From DASRDS01 sp035569435 (GTDB lineage Bacteria > Gemmatimonadota > Gemmatimonadetes > Gemmatimonadales > Gemmatimonadaceae), in assembly GCA_035569435.1 (NCBI GenBank), contig DATMNB010000285.1, positions 1 through 20,422 of the forward strand: DNA of 20,422 nucleotides. Direction: 5' to 3'. The notes beneath the pieces are model-generated. The model saw nothing but the letters and a program-made list of their open reading frames with translations, did no database searches and had not been told where the DNA came from. Shown in pieces: positions 1 through 6,754 of the stretch. The translations under genes were made by a program, and so were the position numbers. Position 1 is the stretch's first letter; the number at the start of each line of letters is the position of its first letter.

Positions 1-210
1 CGGGTCATCAAGATCGATGTCGAAGGCGCCGAGGCCGACGTGCTGCGCGGCGCGTCGCGGGTGCTGCGCGAGGTGCAGCCCATCGTATTGCTCTCGACGC
101 ATTCGACGGCGGTGCGACAGGAGTGTGTCGGACTGCTGCGCGAGGTAGGCTACGGTGTGGGGCCGATGGGGGGCGATGCCGCGGACCTGATCGCCACGCC
201 CGAGCGCTGA
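1..210 (+). CDS. FkbM-family methyltransferase, C-terminal fragment
   Basis: Reading frame 1 is open from the first base to the TGA at 208-210 and gives the last 69 residues of a protein whose start lies outside the window. The segment opens with RVIKIDVEGAE followed by a VLRGA stretch. This is the hallmark end of the SAM-binding fold in FkbM-type methyltransferases, where the D-x-E-G-x-E motif precedes a short C-terminal beta/alpha unit. The family methylates sugars, lipids or small molecules; nothing visible here tells which substrate. Its 3' end overlaps the 3' end of eutC on the other strand by 61 bases. The family call rests on one motif in a fragment, so it is good but not certain. Confidence 0.75.
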   Translation, partial: RVIKIDVEGAEADVLRGASRVLREVQPIVLLSTHSTAVRQECVGLLREVGYGVGPMGGDAADLIATPER

Positions 211-935
211 CGCCGGCGGGATTCGGCGAATAGCCAGGCGATCTGCGCGGCCGCGAGGTCGAGGGAGAGGCCTTCGGGTCGGATATTAGAGACGCAGTTG
301 CGGTCGGCGTCGGTGCGGCCGACGCGTGGGGCAAATGTGAAATAGGCGCCGAGACTGTCGGGCGCACTGAGACCGGGGCGCTCGCCGATGAGGACGACGA
401 CGGCCGCGGCGCCGAGGCGTTCGCCGATTTCATCGCCGATGGCGACGCGGCCGTGTTGGACGATGACGATCGGGGCGAGGCGCCATCCGGCGGCGGTGAG
501 CGCTGGCGTGAGACGTGAGACGATGCCTGGCGCGTGGCGGTCGACGGCCAACGCCGAGAGGCCGTCGGCGATGACAATCGAGGCGACGTCGGAACCACCA
601 ACTCGACCCAAGCTCTCTGCAGAGGCCGCGTCGAGCTGTCGGCCGAGGTCGGGGCGCTTGAGGTATTCGGCGCGGTCGGCCGCTGCGCTGTGCACTGCCA
701 CTGAGGCATCCCCCCCGAGGCGCGCGCGAAAGGCTGGGATATCGAGATGCGCGTGCACCGCATCGCGCGCCCGGGCGTGCGCCAACTGAAAGTCGAGATG
801 GGCGCGGGTCGGTAGTCCCGATCCCGCACGACCGAGCGCGACCCGGGCGGGCGTGAGTGTGCGCAGGACCGCCCACGTTTCGTCGAAGTCCGATGTTCCA
901 CGTGGAACATTGTCGTTGGGAACGAGATCGTTCAC
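150..935 (-). CDS. eutC: Ethanolamine ammonia-lyase light chain
   Basis: This is the small subunit of the adenosylcobalamin-dependent ethanolamine ammonia-lyase, which splits ethanolamine into acetaldehyde and ammonia. The 261-residue product shows the family landmarks in order: a DFQLAHARARDAVHAHLD-like helix near residues 48-65, RAEYLKRPDLGRQL, the VIADGLSALAV segment, and SNIRPEGL near the C terminus. E. coli EutC is longer at its poorly conserved N terminus (about 295 residues). The start is a GTG at 935-933 that overlaps the eutB stop (GTGA), so the two subunits are translationally coupled, as expected for an obligate complex. Codons 9-14 carry a perfect parS-like palindrome. No microcompartment or EutA reactivase gene is seen in the window, which suggests a simple catabolic form. 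Confidence 0.95.
   Translation of the reverse strand: MNDLVPNDNVPRGTSDFDETWAVLRTLTPARVALGRAGSGLPTRAHLDFQLAHARARDAVHAHLDIPAFRARLGGDASVAVHSAAADRAEYLKRPDLGRQLDAASAESLGRVGGSDVASIVIADGLSALAVDRHAPGIVSRLTPALTAAGWRLAPIVIVQHGRVAIGDEIGERLGAAAVVVLIGERPGLSAPDSLGAYFTFAPRVGRTDADRNCVSNIRPEGLSLDLAAAQIAWLFAESRRRQRSGVAIRSAASPPIGPTP
893..910. other. parS-like palindrome (candidate ParB/Spo0J binding site)
   Basis: The bases ATGTTCCACGTGGAACAT form a perfect 18-bp palindrome. Its 16-bp core, TGTTCCACGTGGAACA, fits the widely conserved chromosomal parS consensus (TGTTtCACGTGaAACA with C/G variation at the inner positions). It lies inside eutC, at codons 9-14, in a part of the protein that is not conserved in the family. 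ParB loads at such sites to organise and segregate the replication origin region. The sequence match is seen directly; the function is inferred, and no parAB genes are visible here. Confidence 0.7.
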
Positions 936-2260
936 GGCAACGCCAGCCGTCGCTCGGGCATCCCGGCGAGCCAGGTCTCGAACTCGGGCGCCGGTTTCAA
1001 GCCGAGCACATCGCGTATATACAGCGCATCGTGAAACGACGTGCTCTGATACTGCAGCATCACGTCGTCGGCCCCAGGCACACCCATGATGTAGGTCACA
1101 CCAGCCGCCCCCAACACCGTGAGCAGCGCGTCCATGTCATCCTGATCCGCCTCGGCGTGGTTCGTGTAGCACACGTCGCACCCCATCGGCAATCCAAGCA
1201 ATTTGCCGCAGCAGTGATCCTCGAGCCCGGCCCGGAGGATCTCCTTCCCATTGTACAGATACTCGGGGCCAATGAACCCCACGACGGAGTTGACGAGAAG
1301 CGGCGCGTACCGTCGAGCGACGGCGTAGGCTCGCGCCTCGCACGTCTGCTGGTCGACGCCGTGGTTGGCGTTGGCTGAGAGCGCGGACCCCTGCCCGGTC
1401 TCGAAGTACATGACGTTGTCCCCGACCGTGCCCCGCCCGAGCGACAGCGCGGCCTCGCGCGCTTCGGTCAGGAGCGCGAGCGAGACCCCAAACGACGCGT
1501 TGGCCGCCTCGGTCCCGGCGATCGACTGGAACACGAGATCGATCGGCGCGCCGCGCTCGAGGGCGGCCAGCTGTGTCGTCACGTGGGCCAGCACGCAGGT
1601 TTGCGTGGGGATCGCGTAGCGGGCGCGCACTGCGTCGAGGAGCGTCAGGATGGTGACGACACTCGCCGGACTGTCGCCCGCCGGGTTCACGCCGATCACG
1701 GCATCGCCGCTCCCCAGGAGCAACCCGTCGATCACGCTGGCCAGAATGCCGCGCGGGTCATCGGTCGGGTGGTTGGGCTGGAGTCGGGTCGACAAGCGTC
1801 CCGGTAGTCCGAGGGTATTTCGAAAGCGCGTGACGACGCGACATTTGCGGCCGACGGCCACGAGATCCTGGAGCCGCATGATCTTGGTCACGGCCGCGAC
1901 CATCTCGGGCGTCAAACCGGGCGCGAGCGCGGTGAGCTGGTCGGCGGTGACGTCGTACGAGAGGAGCCATTCCCGAAAGCCCCCGACCGTCAGGTGCGAC
2001 ACGGGCGCGAACGCCGCCGCATCGTGTGTGTCGACGATGAGGCGTGTGACGTCGTCGTCCTCGTAGGGGATGACCGTTTCTGACAGGAAGGCCGCGAGCG
2101 GCAGATCGGCCAGCGCCATCTGCGCGGCCACGCGCTCCTCGGCGGACTGGGCCGCGAGGCCGGCGAGCTCGTCCCCAGCCCGGGCCGGCGTCGCGCGCGC
2201 GAGGAGCTCGGCGAGCGAGACAAAACGGTAACGTGTGGCGCCGACCACGTGCGAGTACAT
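932..2260 (-). CDS. eutB: Ethanolamine ammonia-lyase heavy chain
   Basis: This is the catalytic large subunit of ethanolamine ammonia-lyase. The 442-residue product is slightly shorter than E. coli EutB (about 453), with the difference at the C terminus. It keeps the whole TIM-barrel signature: RLQPNHPTDD near the substrate Arg/Gln pair, DAVIGVNP with the substrate Asn, CVLAHVTTQ, YFETGQGSALSANAN with the catalytic-site Glu, VGFIGPEYLYN, and GCDVCYTNHAEADQ with the substrate Asp. The ATG at 2260-2258 is preceded on the minus strand by AAGGGG at a usable distance, so the start is well supported. It is divergent from the VOC gene with only 30 bp between the two starts, and its stop overlaps the eutC start. 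AdoCbl must come from salvage or synthesis genes elsewhere. Confidence 0.97.
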   Translation of the reverse strand: MYSHVVGATRYRFVSLAELLARATPARAGDELAGLAAQSAEERVAAQMALADLPLAAFLSETVIPYEDDDVTRLIVDTHDAAAFAPVSHLTVGGFREWLLSYDVTADQLTALAPGLTPEMVAAVTKIMRLQDLVAVGRKCRVVTRFRNTLGLPGRLSTRLQPNHPTDDPRGILASVIDGLLLGSGDAVIGVNPAGDSPASVVTILTLLDAVRARYAIPTQTCVLAHVTTQLAALERGAPIDLVFQSIAGTEAANASFGVSLALLTEAREAALSLGRGTVGDNVMYFETGQGSALSANANHGVDQQTCEARAYAVARRYAPLLVNSVVGFIGPEYLYNGKEILRAGLEDHCCGKLLGLPMGCDVCYTNHAEADQDDMDALLTVLGAAGVTYIMGVPGADDVMLQYQSTSFHDALYIRDVLGLKPAPEFETWLAGMPERRLALP

Positions 2261-2290
2261 TCAAGGCCCCTTCAGTTGGAGCGATCTCTC

Positions 2291-2767
2291 ATGGCGGCTG
2301 TCAAAGCGATCCCGGATGGATTTCACACTGTCACCCCGCACCTGATCGTGAGCGACGTGGGCAAGGCACTCGATTTCTACGCCAAGGCGTTTGGTGCCAA
2401 AGTACAGGTCAACATGCCTGGGCCGGACGGCAAACCCATGCACGCCCAGATGCAGATTGGCGATTCGCCGATCATGTTGGCCCCCGAGAATCTCGAGATG
2501 GGTTCACGTGGGCCGCTATCGCTCGGTGGCTCGAGCGTCACGCTCAATATCTATGGCGACGACGCCGACGCCATGTTCAAGCGCGCGACCGACGCGGGCG
2601 CCACGGGGCGGATGCCGCCGGAGGACATGTTCTGGGGCGACCGGTATGGGCAAGTCGTCGATCCGTTTGGTCACGTGTGGGCGATTGCGACGCACAAGAA
2701 GGATCTGACGCCGGCCGAGATGAAGAAGGCCATGGACGAGTTCTTCGCCAAAATGGCGCACGCGTAA
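2291..2767 (+). CDS. VOC-superfamily (glyoxalase/PhnB-like) protein
   Basis: This 158-residue protein has the paired beta-alpha-beta-beta-beta arrangement of the vicinal-oxygen-chelate fold. The N-terminal half begins HTVTPHLIVSDVGKALDFY and includes the AFGAKV turn. The C-terminal half ends in WGDRYGQVVDPFGHVWAIAT, typical of PhnB-like and glyoxalase/bleomycin-resistance-like members. A short helical tail (EMKKAMDEFFAKMA) follows. The ATG at 2291 is preferred because GGAG lies 9 bases upstream; an in-frame start at 2249 would reach into the divergent eutB gene. Members of this superfamily range from isomerases to drug-binding proteins, so the reaction cannot be named. It may share a very short divergent control region with eutB. 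Confidence 0.85.
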   Translation: MAAVKAIPDGFHTVTPHLIVSDVGKALDFYAKAFGAKVQVNMPGPDGKPMHAQMQIGDSPIMLAPENLEMGSRGPLSLGGSSVTLNIYGDDADAMFKRATDAGATGRMPPEDMFWGDRYGQVVDPFGHVWAIATHKKDLTPAEMKKAMDEFFAKMAHA

Positions 2768-2799
2768 CCATCACGCGTAACGAGAACCATCTCTCTCCC

Positions 2800-2831
2800 A
2801 CGCCGCCAAGCACAACGATGCTTGGCGGCGT
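2800..2831 (+). terminator. Hairpin terminator after the VOC gene
   Basis: The bases 2800-2812 (ACGCCGCCAAGCA) pair perfectly with 2819-2831, giving a 13-bp GC-rich stem around a 6-base loop (CAACGA). A short TTGT stretch overlaps and follows the stem, but there is no real U-tract. It lies 32 bases after the VOC stop and ahead of the lipoprotein gene, as expected for a transcription end point. Confidence 0.65.
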
Positions 2832-2947
2832 TGTCGTGACTGCCGGGCCAATGCAACAATCGTACTGATCCATATTGCGCCGGGCTCGGCCATTCCACAT
2901 GTTGGCGGCGGTCGCTCTGTTGTTTCACATCGGGGTGAGGCTGTCAA

Positions 2948-4789
2948 ATGCGCCGCTGGTCGGCTGGGCTGTCCGCGTGCGGGGTCCTGTCGGCCGCACT
3001 CGTGGGGGCTGCCTGCGGCAGCTCGTCGAGCCCGGCGGGGCTGTCTAACGGACTGGTTGGCCCACTCACGATCGCGTTCAGGGAAGCGCACGCGAATCCG
3101 GGCGACGTCGTCGGATTCACGGTCACGCTGCCGGGCCAGATACCTCCCGATGCGCCGCTTGTGCTCACGCCAGCGTTCGACGGCCAGCGTGGCAAGCCCG
3201 ATACCACACTCGTGCGCGCGAACTACGGCATGTCGCCGCCCGAAGGTACCACCCTGACTGGCACCGTCTCGCTGGCGGACGGTTTTCCCGATGGCACCCT
3301 CACGCTCACGATCAGTCTGCCAGACCAGCACGATTCGTCGGTCGCGACGCTGATCGTCCGCGATACCATCCCCCCAATCGTCAGAGGGGTCATGGTGGAG
3401 GAGGGTGGTCTTCCGTTCACGGTCCAGATGACGACGCTTGTGCCGATGCTCGTCCCCGGCCCCACGGACACGCTCGCGGTTTATGCGACGGACAATCAGG
3501 ACGTGGCGTGGATCGGCTACGCGATCGGATCACCCGCCAACATTCGGGATTCGGTCGCCGCCCAGGGGCTCGGCGTGCCCCTGAACGTGGGTGTGCCGAT
3601 TCCCGCCGCGTGGGTCGGGGGCACGCCGACGATCACGGTGTTCGCCCGCGATCGCGACGGCAACTACACCGAGCAGGTTTTGGGCACCACCGCCGTGGCG
3701 GCACACGTGACCCGGCCCGTGCGAACGGCGCCGATCGACACGGGCGTGCGGCGTGCCGTGTACGACGCGAAACGGCACGTGGTTTACCTGGCGGCCGGCG
3801 ACCAACCCGCCATTCAGGTGTTGTCATTGGCGAGTATGACCTTTGGCACACCCCTGCCGTTGCCGGTGCCAGCCGTCGATCTCGATCTTCGGCCCGGCGG
3901 GGACTCACTTGTCGTGGCGCTTGCGAACAGCGCGGATTTGGCCGTGGTGAATCTTGCCGCGGCGCCCGGATCGCCACCTGTCGTGCACCTCAACTCCCTC
4001 AATGGTCCGGGTGGCGATACGACGCATGTCATCGGCTATATCTCGAGCGTGCGCGTGGGGAGCGACGGGCGCGCCCTCGTGTCGGCGGGCAATAACTATG
4101 TGGCCCAATTCGACCCCGCGACCAAGACGGACACGTTGGAAATCCAGTGGCAGGGGCCGACCGCGTTGGTGCGATCCGGGAATGGCGCCAAAGTCCTGAT
4201 CGTGGGCGCATTACAGTATTTCACGTATGACGCGCGGGCGCACAGTTACACCGGCGTGGTCTCGATGACGGCGGCGCCGGCAGGCCCATTGTCTGCCGAC
4301 AGCGACGGATCCTACTATGCCTTCAGCAATCAGGTGTTCGACGCGTCGCTGAATTTCCTCGGGTGGGCGCCCTTCCCGACCGTTTCTGTGAAACCGCCCA
4401 GCGTCATGTCCGCGTCGGTCACGCAACTGTTCGTGGCGACCCCGGATCCCTACTACATGCGGTTTCAAGAGCCGACGCAACTCAATGCTGGGTCTGGGTT
4501 GGTCGGCGTGCCCCTCGACGTCGTCGACACACCAGAGCCGATCTGGCAATTCGTGCAGCTCGCCGACACGACATCGCTACTGGCTTTTGGCGCCGACAAG
4601 GCGATGCTGTTCGATCTCACGCAGTCGTCCCCCGCCCCGTCGCGCGCCGTCCGTCCGCCGCGCGTGGCGGCACGCCGCGCGCACCCGCCCGCGCAGGCAT
4701 TACCGTCGACCCTGATCCTCCATTTCCACCTCGGCCACCAGGATCACGCATTCACGCTGCCTAGGAGTGGCCGAGGCCTTACCCGATAG
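2948..4789 (+). CDS. Predicted lipoprotein with Ig-like and beta-propeller-like regions
   Basis: The 613-residue product begins with a positively charged, hydrophobic leader (MRRWSAGLSACG...) ending in LVGAAC, with Cys23 as the likely lipidation site followed by a Ser-rich linker. This suggests an exported lipoprotein. Residues about 35-250 are rich in beta strands with Ig/FN3-like patterns (VVGFTVTLPGQ, DGTLTLTISLPDQ, TPTITVFARDRDGNYTE). From about residue 265 the pattern resembles a YVTN-type propeller: VYDAKRHVVYLAAGD, DLDLRPGGDSLVVALANS and similar blades. GAGG about 8 bases upstream of the ATG supports the start. The last 45 residues are Arg/Pro/His-rich and unlike the rest. I do not recognise a specific family or function. 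The 3' end overlaps csaA by 11 bases. Confidence 0.75.
   Translation: MRRWSAGLSACGVLSAALVGAACGSSSSPAGLSNGLVGPLTIAFREAHANPGDVVGFTVTLPGQIPPDAPLVLTPAFDGQRGKPDTTLVRANYGMSPPEGTTLTGTVSLADGFPDGTLTLTISLPDQHDSSVATLIVRDTIPPIVRGVMVEEGGLPFTVQMTTLVPMLVPGPTDTLAVYATDNQDVAWIGYAIGSPANIRDSVAAQGLGVPLNVGVPIPAAWVGGTPTITVFARDRDGNYTEQVLGTTAVAAHVTRPVRTAPIDTGVRRAVYDAKRHVVYLAAGDQPAIQVLSLASMTFGTPLPLPVPAVDLDLRPGGDSLVVALANSADLAVVNLAAAPGSPPVVHLNSLNGPGGDTTHVIGYISSVRVGSDGRALVSAGNNYVAQFDPATKTDTLEIQWQGPTALVRSGNGAKVLIVGALQYFTYDARAHSYTGVVSMTAAPAGPLSADSDGSYYAFSNQVFDASLNFLGWAPFPTVSVKPPSVMSASVTQLFVATPDPYYMRFQEPTQLNAGSGLVGVPLDVVDTPEPIWQFVQLADTTSLLAFGADKAMLFDLTQSSPAPSRAVRPPRVAARRAHPPAQALPSTLILHFHLGHQDHAFTLPRSGRGLTR
4729..4776 (-). 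terminator. Inverted repeat at the lipoprotein/csaA convergent junction
   Basis: CCTCGGCCAC at 4729-4738 is the exact reverse complement of GTGGCCGAGG at 4767-4776, giving a 10-bp stem with a 28-base loop. Read on the minus strand it starts 2 bases after the csaA stop. On the plus strand it lies inside the last codons of the lipoprotein gene. It could end csaA transcription or act in both directions. No clear T-run follows on the minus strand, so the assignment is tentative. Confidence 0.4.
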
Positions 4790-5111
4790 CCGTCCCGTTC
4801 GCCACCGCCCGGTCGGGCAGGAGCAGTATGACCTCACGGGCGCTTGGCATGGCGCCCAGGACCAGCACTTCGCTGTCGTACCCAGCGATCCGACGTGGCG
4901 GAAAGTTGACAACTGCCACCACTTGTCGCCCCATTAGGTCGGACGGAGTATAGTGAACCGTGAGCTGGGCGCTCGACCGGCGGACGCCCAACTCGGGTCC
5001 AAAGTCGATGCGGAGCTTGATGGAGGGCTTCCGCGCCTCGGGAAAAGGCGTCGCCTCGACCACGGTGCCGACGCGAATGTCCAGCGCTCCAAACTGTTCG
5101 ATCGTAGCCAT
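4779..5111 (-). CDS. csaA: CsaA-type tRNA-binding domain protein
   Basis: This 110-residue protein is a full-length match to CsaA, a small OB-fold (tRNA-binding domain, as in MetRS C-terminal and Trbp111) protein. CsaA forms a dimer and has been linked to protein-export chaperoning and tRNA binding. The landmarks are LDIRVGTVVEA and PFPEARKPSIKLRIDFG at the N terminus, SSAQLTVHYTP in the middle, and QVVAVVNFPPRRI with SEVLVLG in the second half. The ATG is preceded by AAGG on the minus strand. It is divergent from the tldD-like gene with 32 bp between starts and convergent with the lipoprotein gene. The family call is firm; its physiological role is less settled. Confidence 0.93.
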   Translation of the reverse strand: MATIEQFGALDIRVGTVVEATPFPEARKPSIKLRIDFGPELGVRRSSAQLTVHYTPSDLMGRQVVAVVNFPPRRIAGYDSEVLVLGAMPSAREVILLLPDRAVANGTAIG

Positions 5112-5143
5112 ACCGAACCTTAACCGGAGAGGGCGCGACCTCG

Positions 5144-6754
5144 ATGACCGATCGCCGGGACTTTCTCAAGCAAAGCGCCACGCTGGCGGCCTGGGTGGCC
5201 GTCCAGGACCCGCGCATGCGGGTCCTGCAGGCGGCGGGGCTCGAGCTCGCCGGTGACCCGGCGGCCATCCGCGCCCTCCTCATGGCGGCGCTCAACGCGG
5301 CCAAGATGGCCGGGGCCAGCTACGCCGATGTCCGCGTGCAGCGCAAATCGCAGAACGCCGTGTTCACGCGCGAGCACCAGGTGCTCAACGTTGTCGACGC
5401 GGACACGATCGGCTGCGGGGTTCGCGTGCTCGTCGACGGCACGTGGGGGTTCGCCGCGACCCGCGTGCTGACGCCCGACGGCGTCGCCGCCGCGGCCGCG
5501 CGCGCGGTCAGTATCGCCAAAGCCAACCGCGTGGCGCGCGCCGACGCCGTCCAGCTGACGCCGACCGCGGCGTACGCGGACGTGACCTGGAATGGCCCGT
5601 TCACCACGGACCCCTTCACGGTCCCCATCGAGCAGAAAGTCGACCTCCTGCTCCGCGCCAACGCCGAAGCGCTCAAGGTGCCGACCGTGCAGTTCGTGAC
5701 GAGCGGCCTCCTGTTCGTGAAGGAAGAACGGCACTTCGCCTCCACGGAAGGGTCGTTCATCCAGCAGACCGTCGTGCGGAGCTACCCGACCATGCAGGTG
5801 ACGGCGGTCTCGGCGGATCACTCCGACTTTCAGAACCGATCCAACATCGCCGCGCCGATGGCGCGCGGGTGGGAATACATTGTCGCGCAGGATGTCGTCG
5901 GCCACGCCGGGCAGTGGGCCGAGCAGGCGGCGGAGAAGCTCAAGGCCAAGCCGGTCGAGGTCGGGCGGTATGATCTCGTGTTGCACCCATCGCACCTGTG
6001 GCTCACGATCCATGAGTCGATCGCGCACCCGACGGAGTTGGACCGGGCGCGCGGGTACGAGGCGAATTTCGCCGGGACGAGCTTTGTGGCGCCGCCGGAG
6101 AAGATGCTCGGAGCGCTCAAGTATGGGCCCGAGTTCATGAACATCCAGGGCGACCGGTCGCAGGAAGGCGGGATGTCGACGATCGGCTACGACGATGAGG
6201 GCGTGAAGCCCGACACGTTCCTCATCATCAAGCACGGCGTGTTAGACGACTATCAGACGACGCGCGAGCAGGCGAACTGGCTCAAGTGGTGGTACGACAA
6301 GACGGGGCGGCCCACGCGGTCGCACGGGTGCTCGTACGCCGACGGGTGGGCCAACGTGCAGTTCCAGCGGATGCCCAACGTGTCGCTGTTGCCGGGCGAG
6401 AAGGACATCGGATGGGACGATCTCATTGCGGCCACGGACCGCGGGATCGCCATCATGGGCGACGGGTCGTTTTCGATCGACCAGCAGCGCTACAACGCGC
6501 AGTTTGGCGGGCAGCTGTTCTACGAGATCCGGGGCGGGAAGATCGTCGGGATGCTAAAGGACGTCGCGTATCAGATCCGGACGCCCGACTTCTGGAACTC
6601 GATGCAGATGATCGGCGGCAAGAAGAGCTACGAGATGTTTGGCGCGTTCAACGATGGCAAAGGCCAACCGCCGCAGTCGAACGCCGTGAGTCACGGGTCG
6701 GTCCCCACCAAATTCGCGCAGGTCAACGTGATCAACACCGGGAGGAAGGGCTGA
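5144..6754 (+). CDS. Tat-signalled TldD-family metallopeptidase
   Basis: The 536-residue product is the metal-bearing half of a TldD/TldE (PmbA) type protease pair. TldD/TldE cleaves unfolded or small peptides, for example in microcin B17 maturation. The zinc motif HESIAH at residues 290-295 (HExxxH) sits in the typical HPSHLWLTIHESIAH context, followed by the AGTSFV turn. A Gly-Cys in SHGCSYADGW and the GVLDDYQTTREQ and IRGGKIVGMLKD segments are also family-like. The N terminus, MTDRRDFLKQSATLAAWVAV, is a twin-arginine export signal, so unlike cytoplasmic E. coli TldD this one is likely exported folded. GGAGAGGG upstream supports the start. The stop shares a base with the next start (TGATG), coupling it to its partner. 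Confidence 0.93.
   Translation: MTDRRDFLKQSATLAAWVAVQDPRMRVLQAAGLELAGDPAAIRALLMAALNAAKMAGASYADVRVQRKSQNAVFTREHQVLNVVDADTIGCGVRVLVDGTWGFAATRVLTPDGVAAAAARAVSIAKANRVARADAVQLTPTAAYADVTWNGPFTTDPFTVPIEQKVDLLLRANAEALKVPTVQFVTSGLLFVKEERHFASTEGSFIQQTVVRSYPTMQVTAVSADHSDFQNRSNIAAPMARGWEYIVAQDVVGHAGQWAEQAAEKLKAKPVEVGRYDLVLHPSHLWLTIHESIAHPTELDRARGYEANFAGTSFVAPPEKMLGALKYGPEFMNIQGDRSQEGGMSTIGYDDEGVKPDTFLIIKHGVLDDYQTTREQANWLKWWYDKTGRPTRSHGCSYADGWANVQFQRMPNVSLLPGEKDIGWDDLIAATDRGIAIMGDGSFSIDQQRYNAQFGGQLFYEIRGGKIVGMLKDVAYQIRTPDFWNSMQMIGGKKSYEMFGAFNDGKGQPPQSNAVSHGSVPTKFAQVNVINTGRKG

Noticed and set aside
5120..6235. Open frame of 371 codons on the minus strand opposite the TldD-like gene
   Set aside because: His/Arg-rich translation typical of antisense reading in GC-rich coding DNA; no motif.
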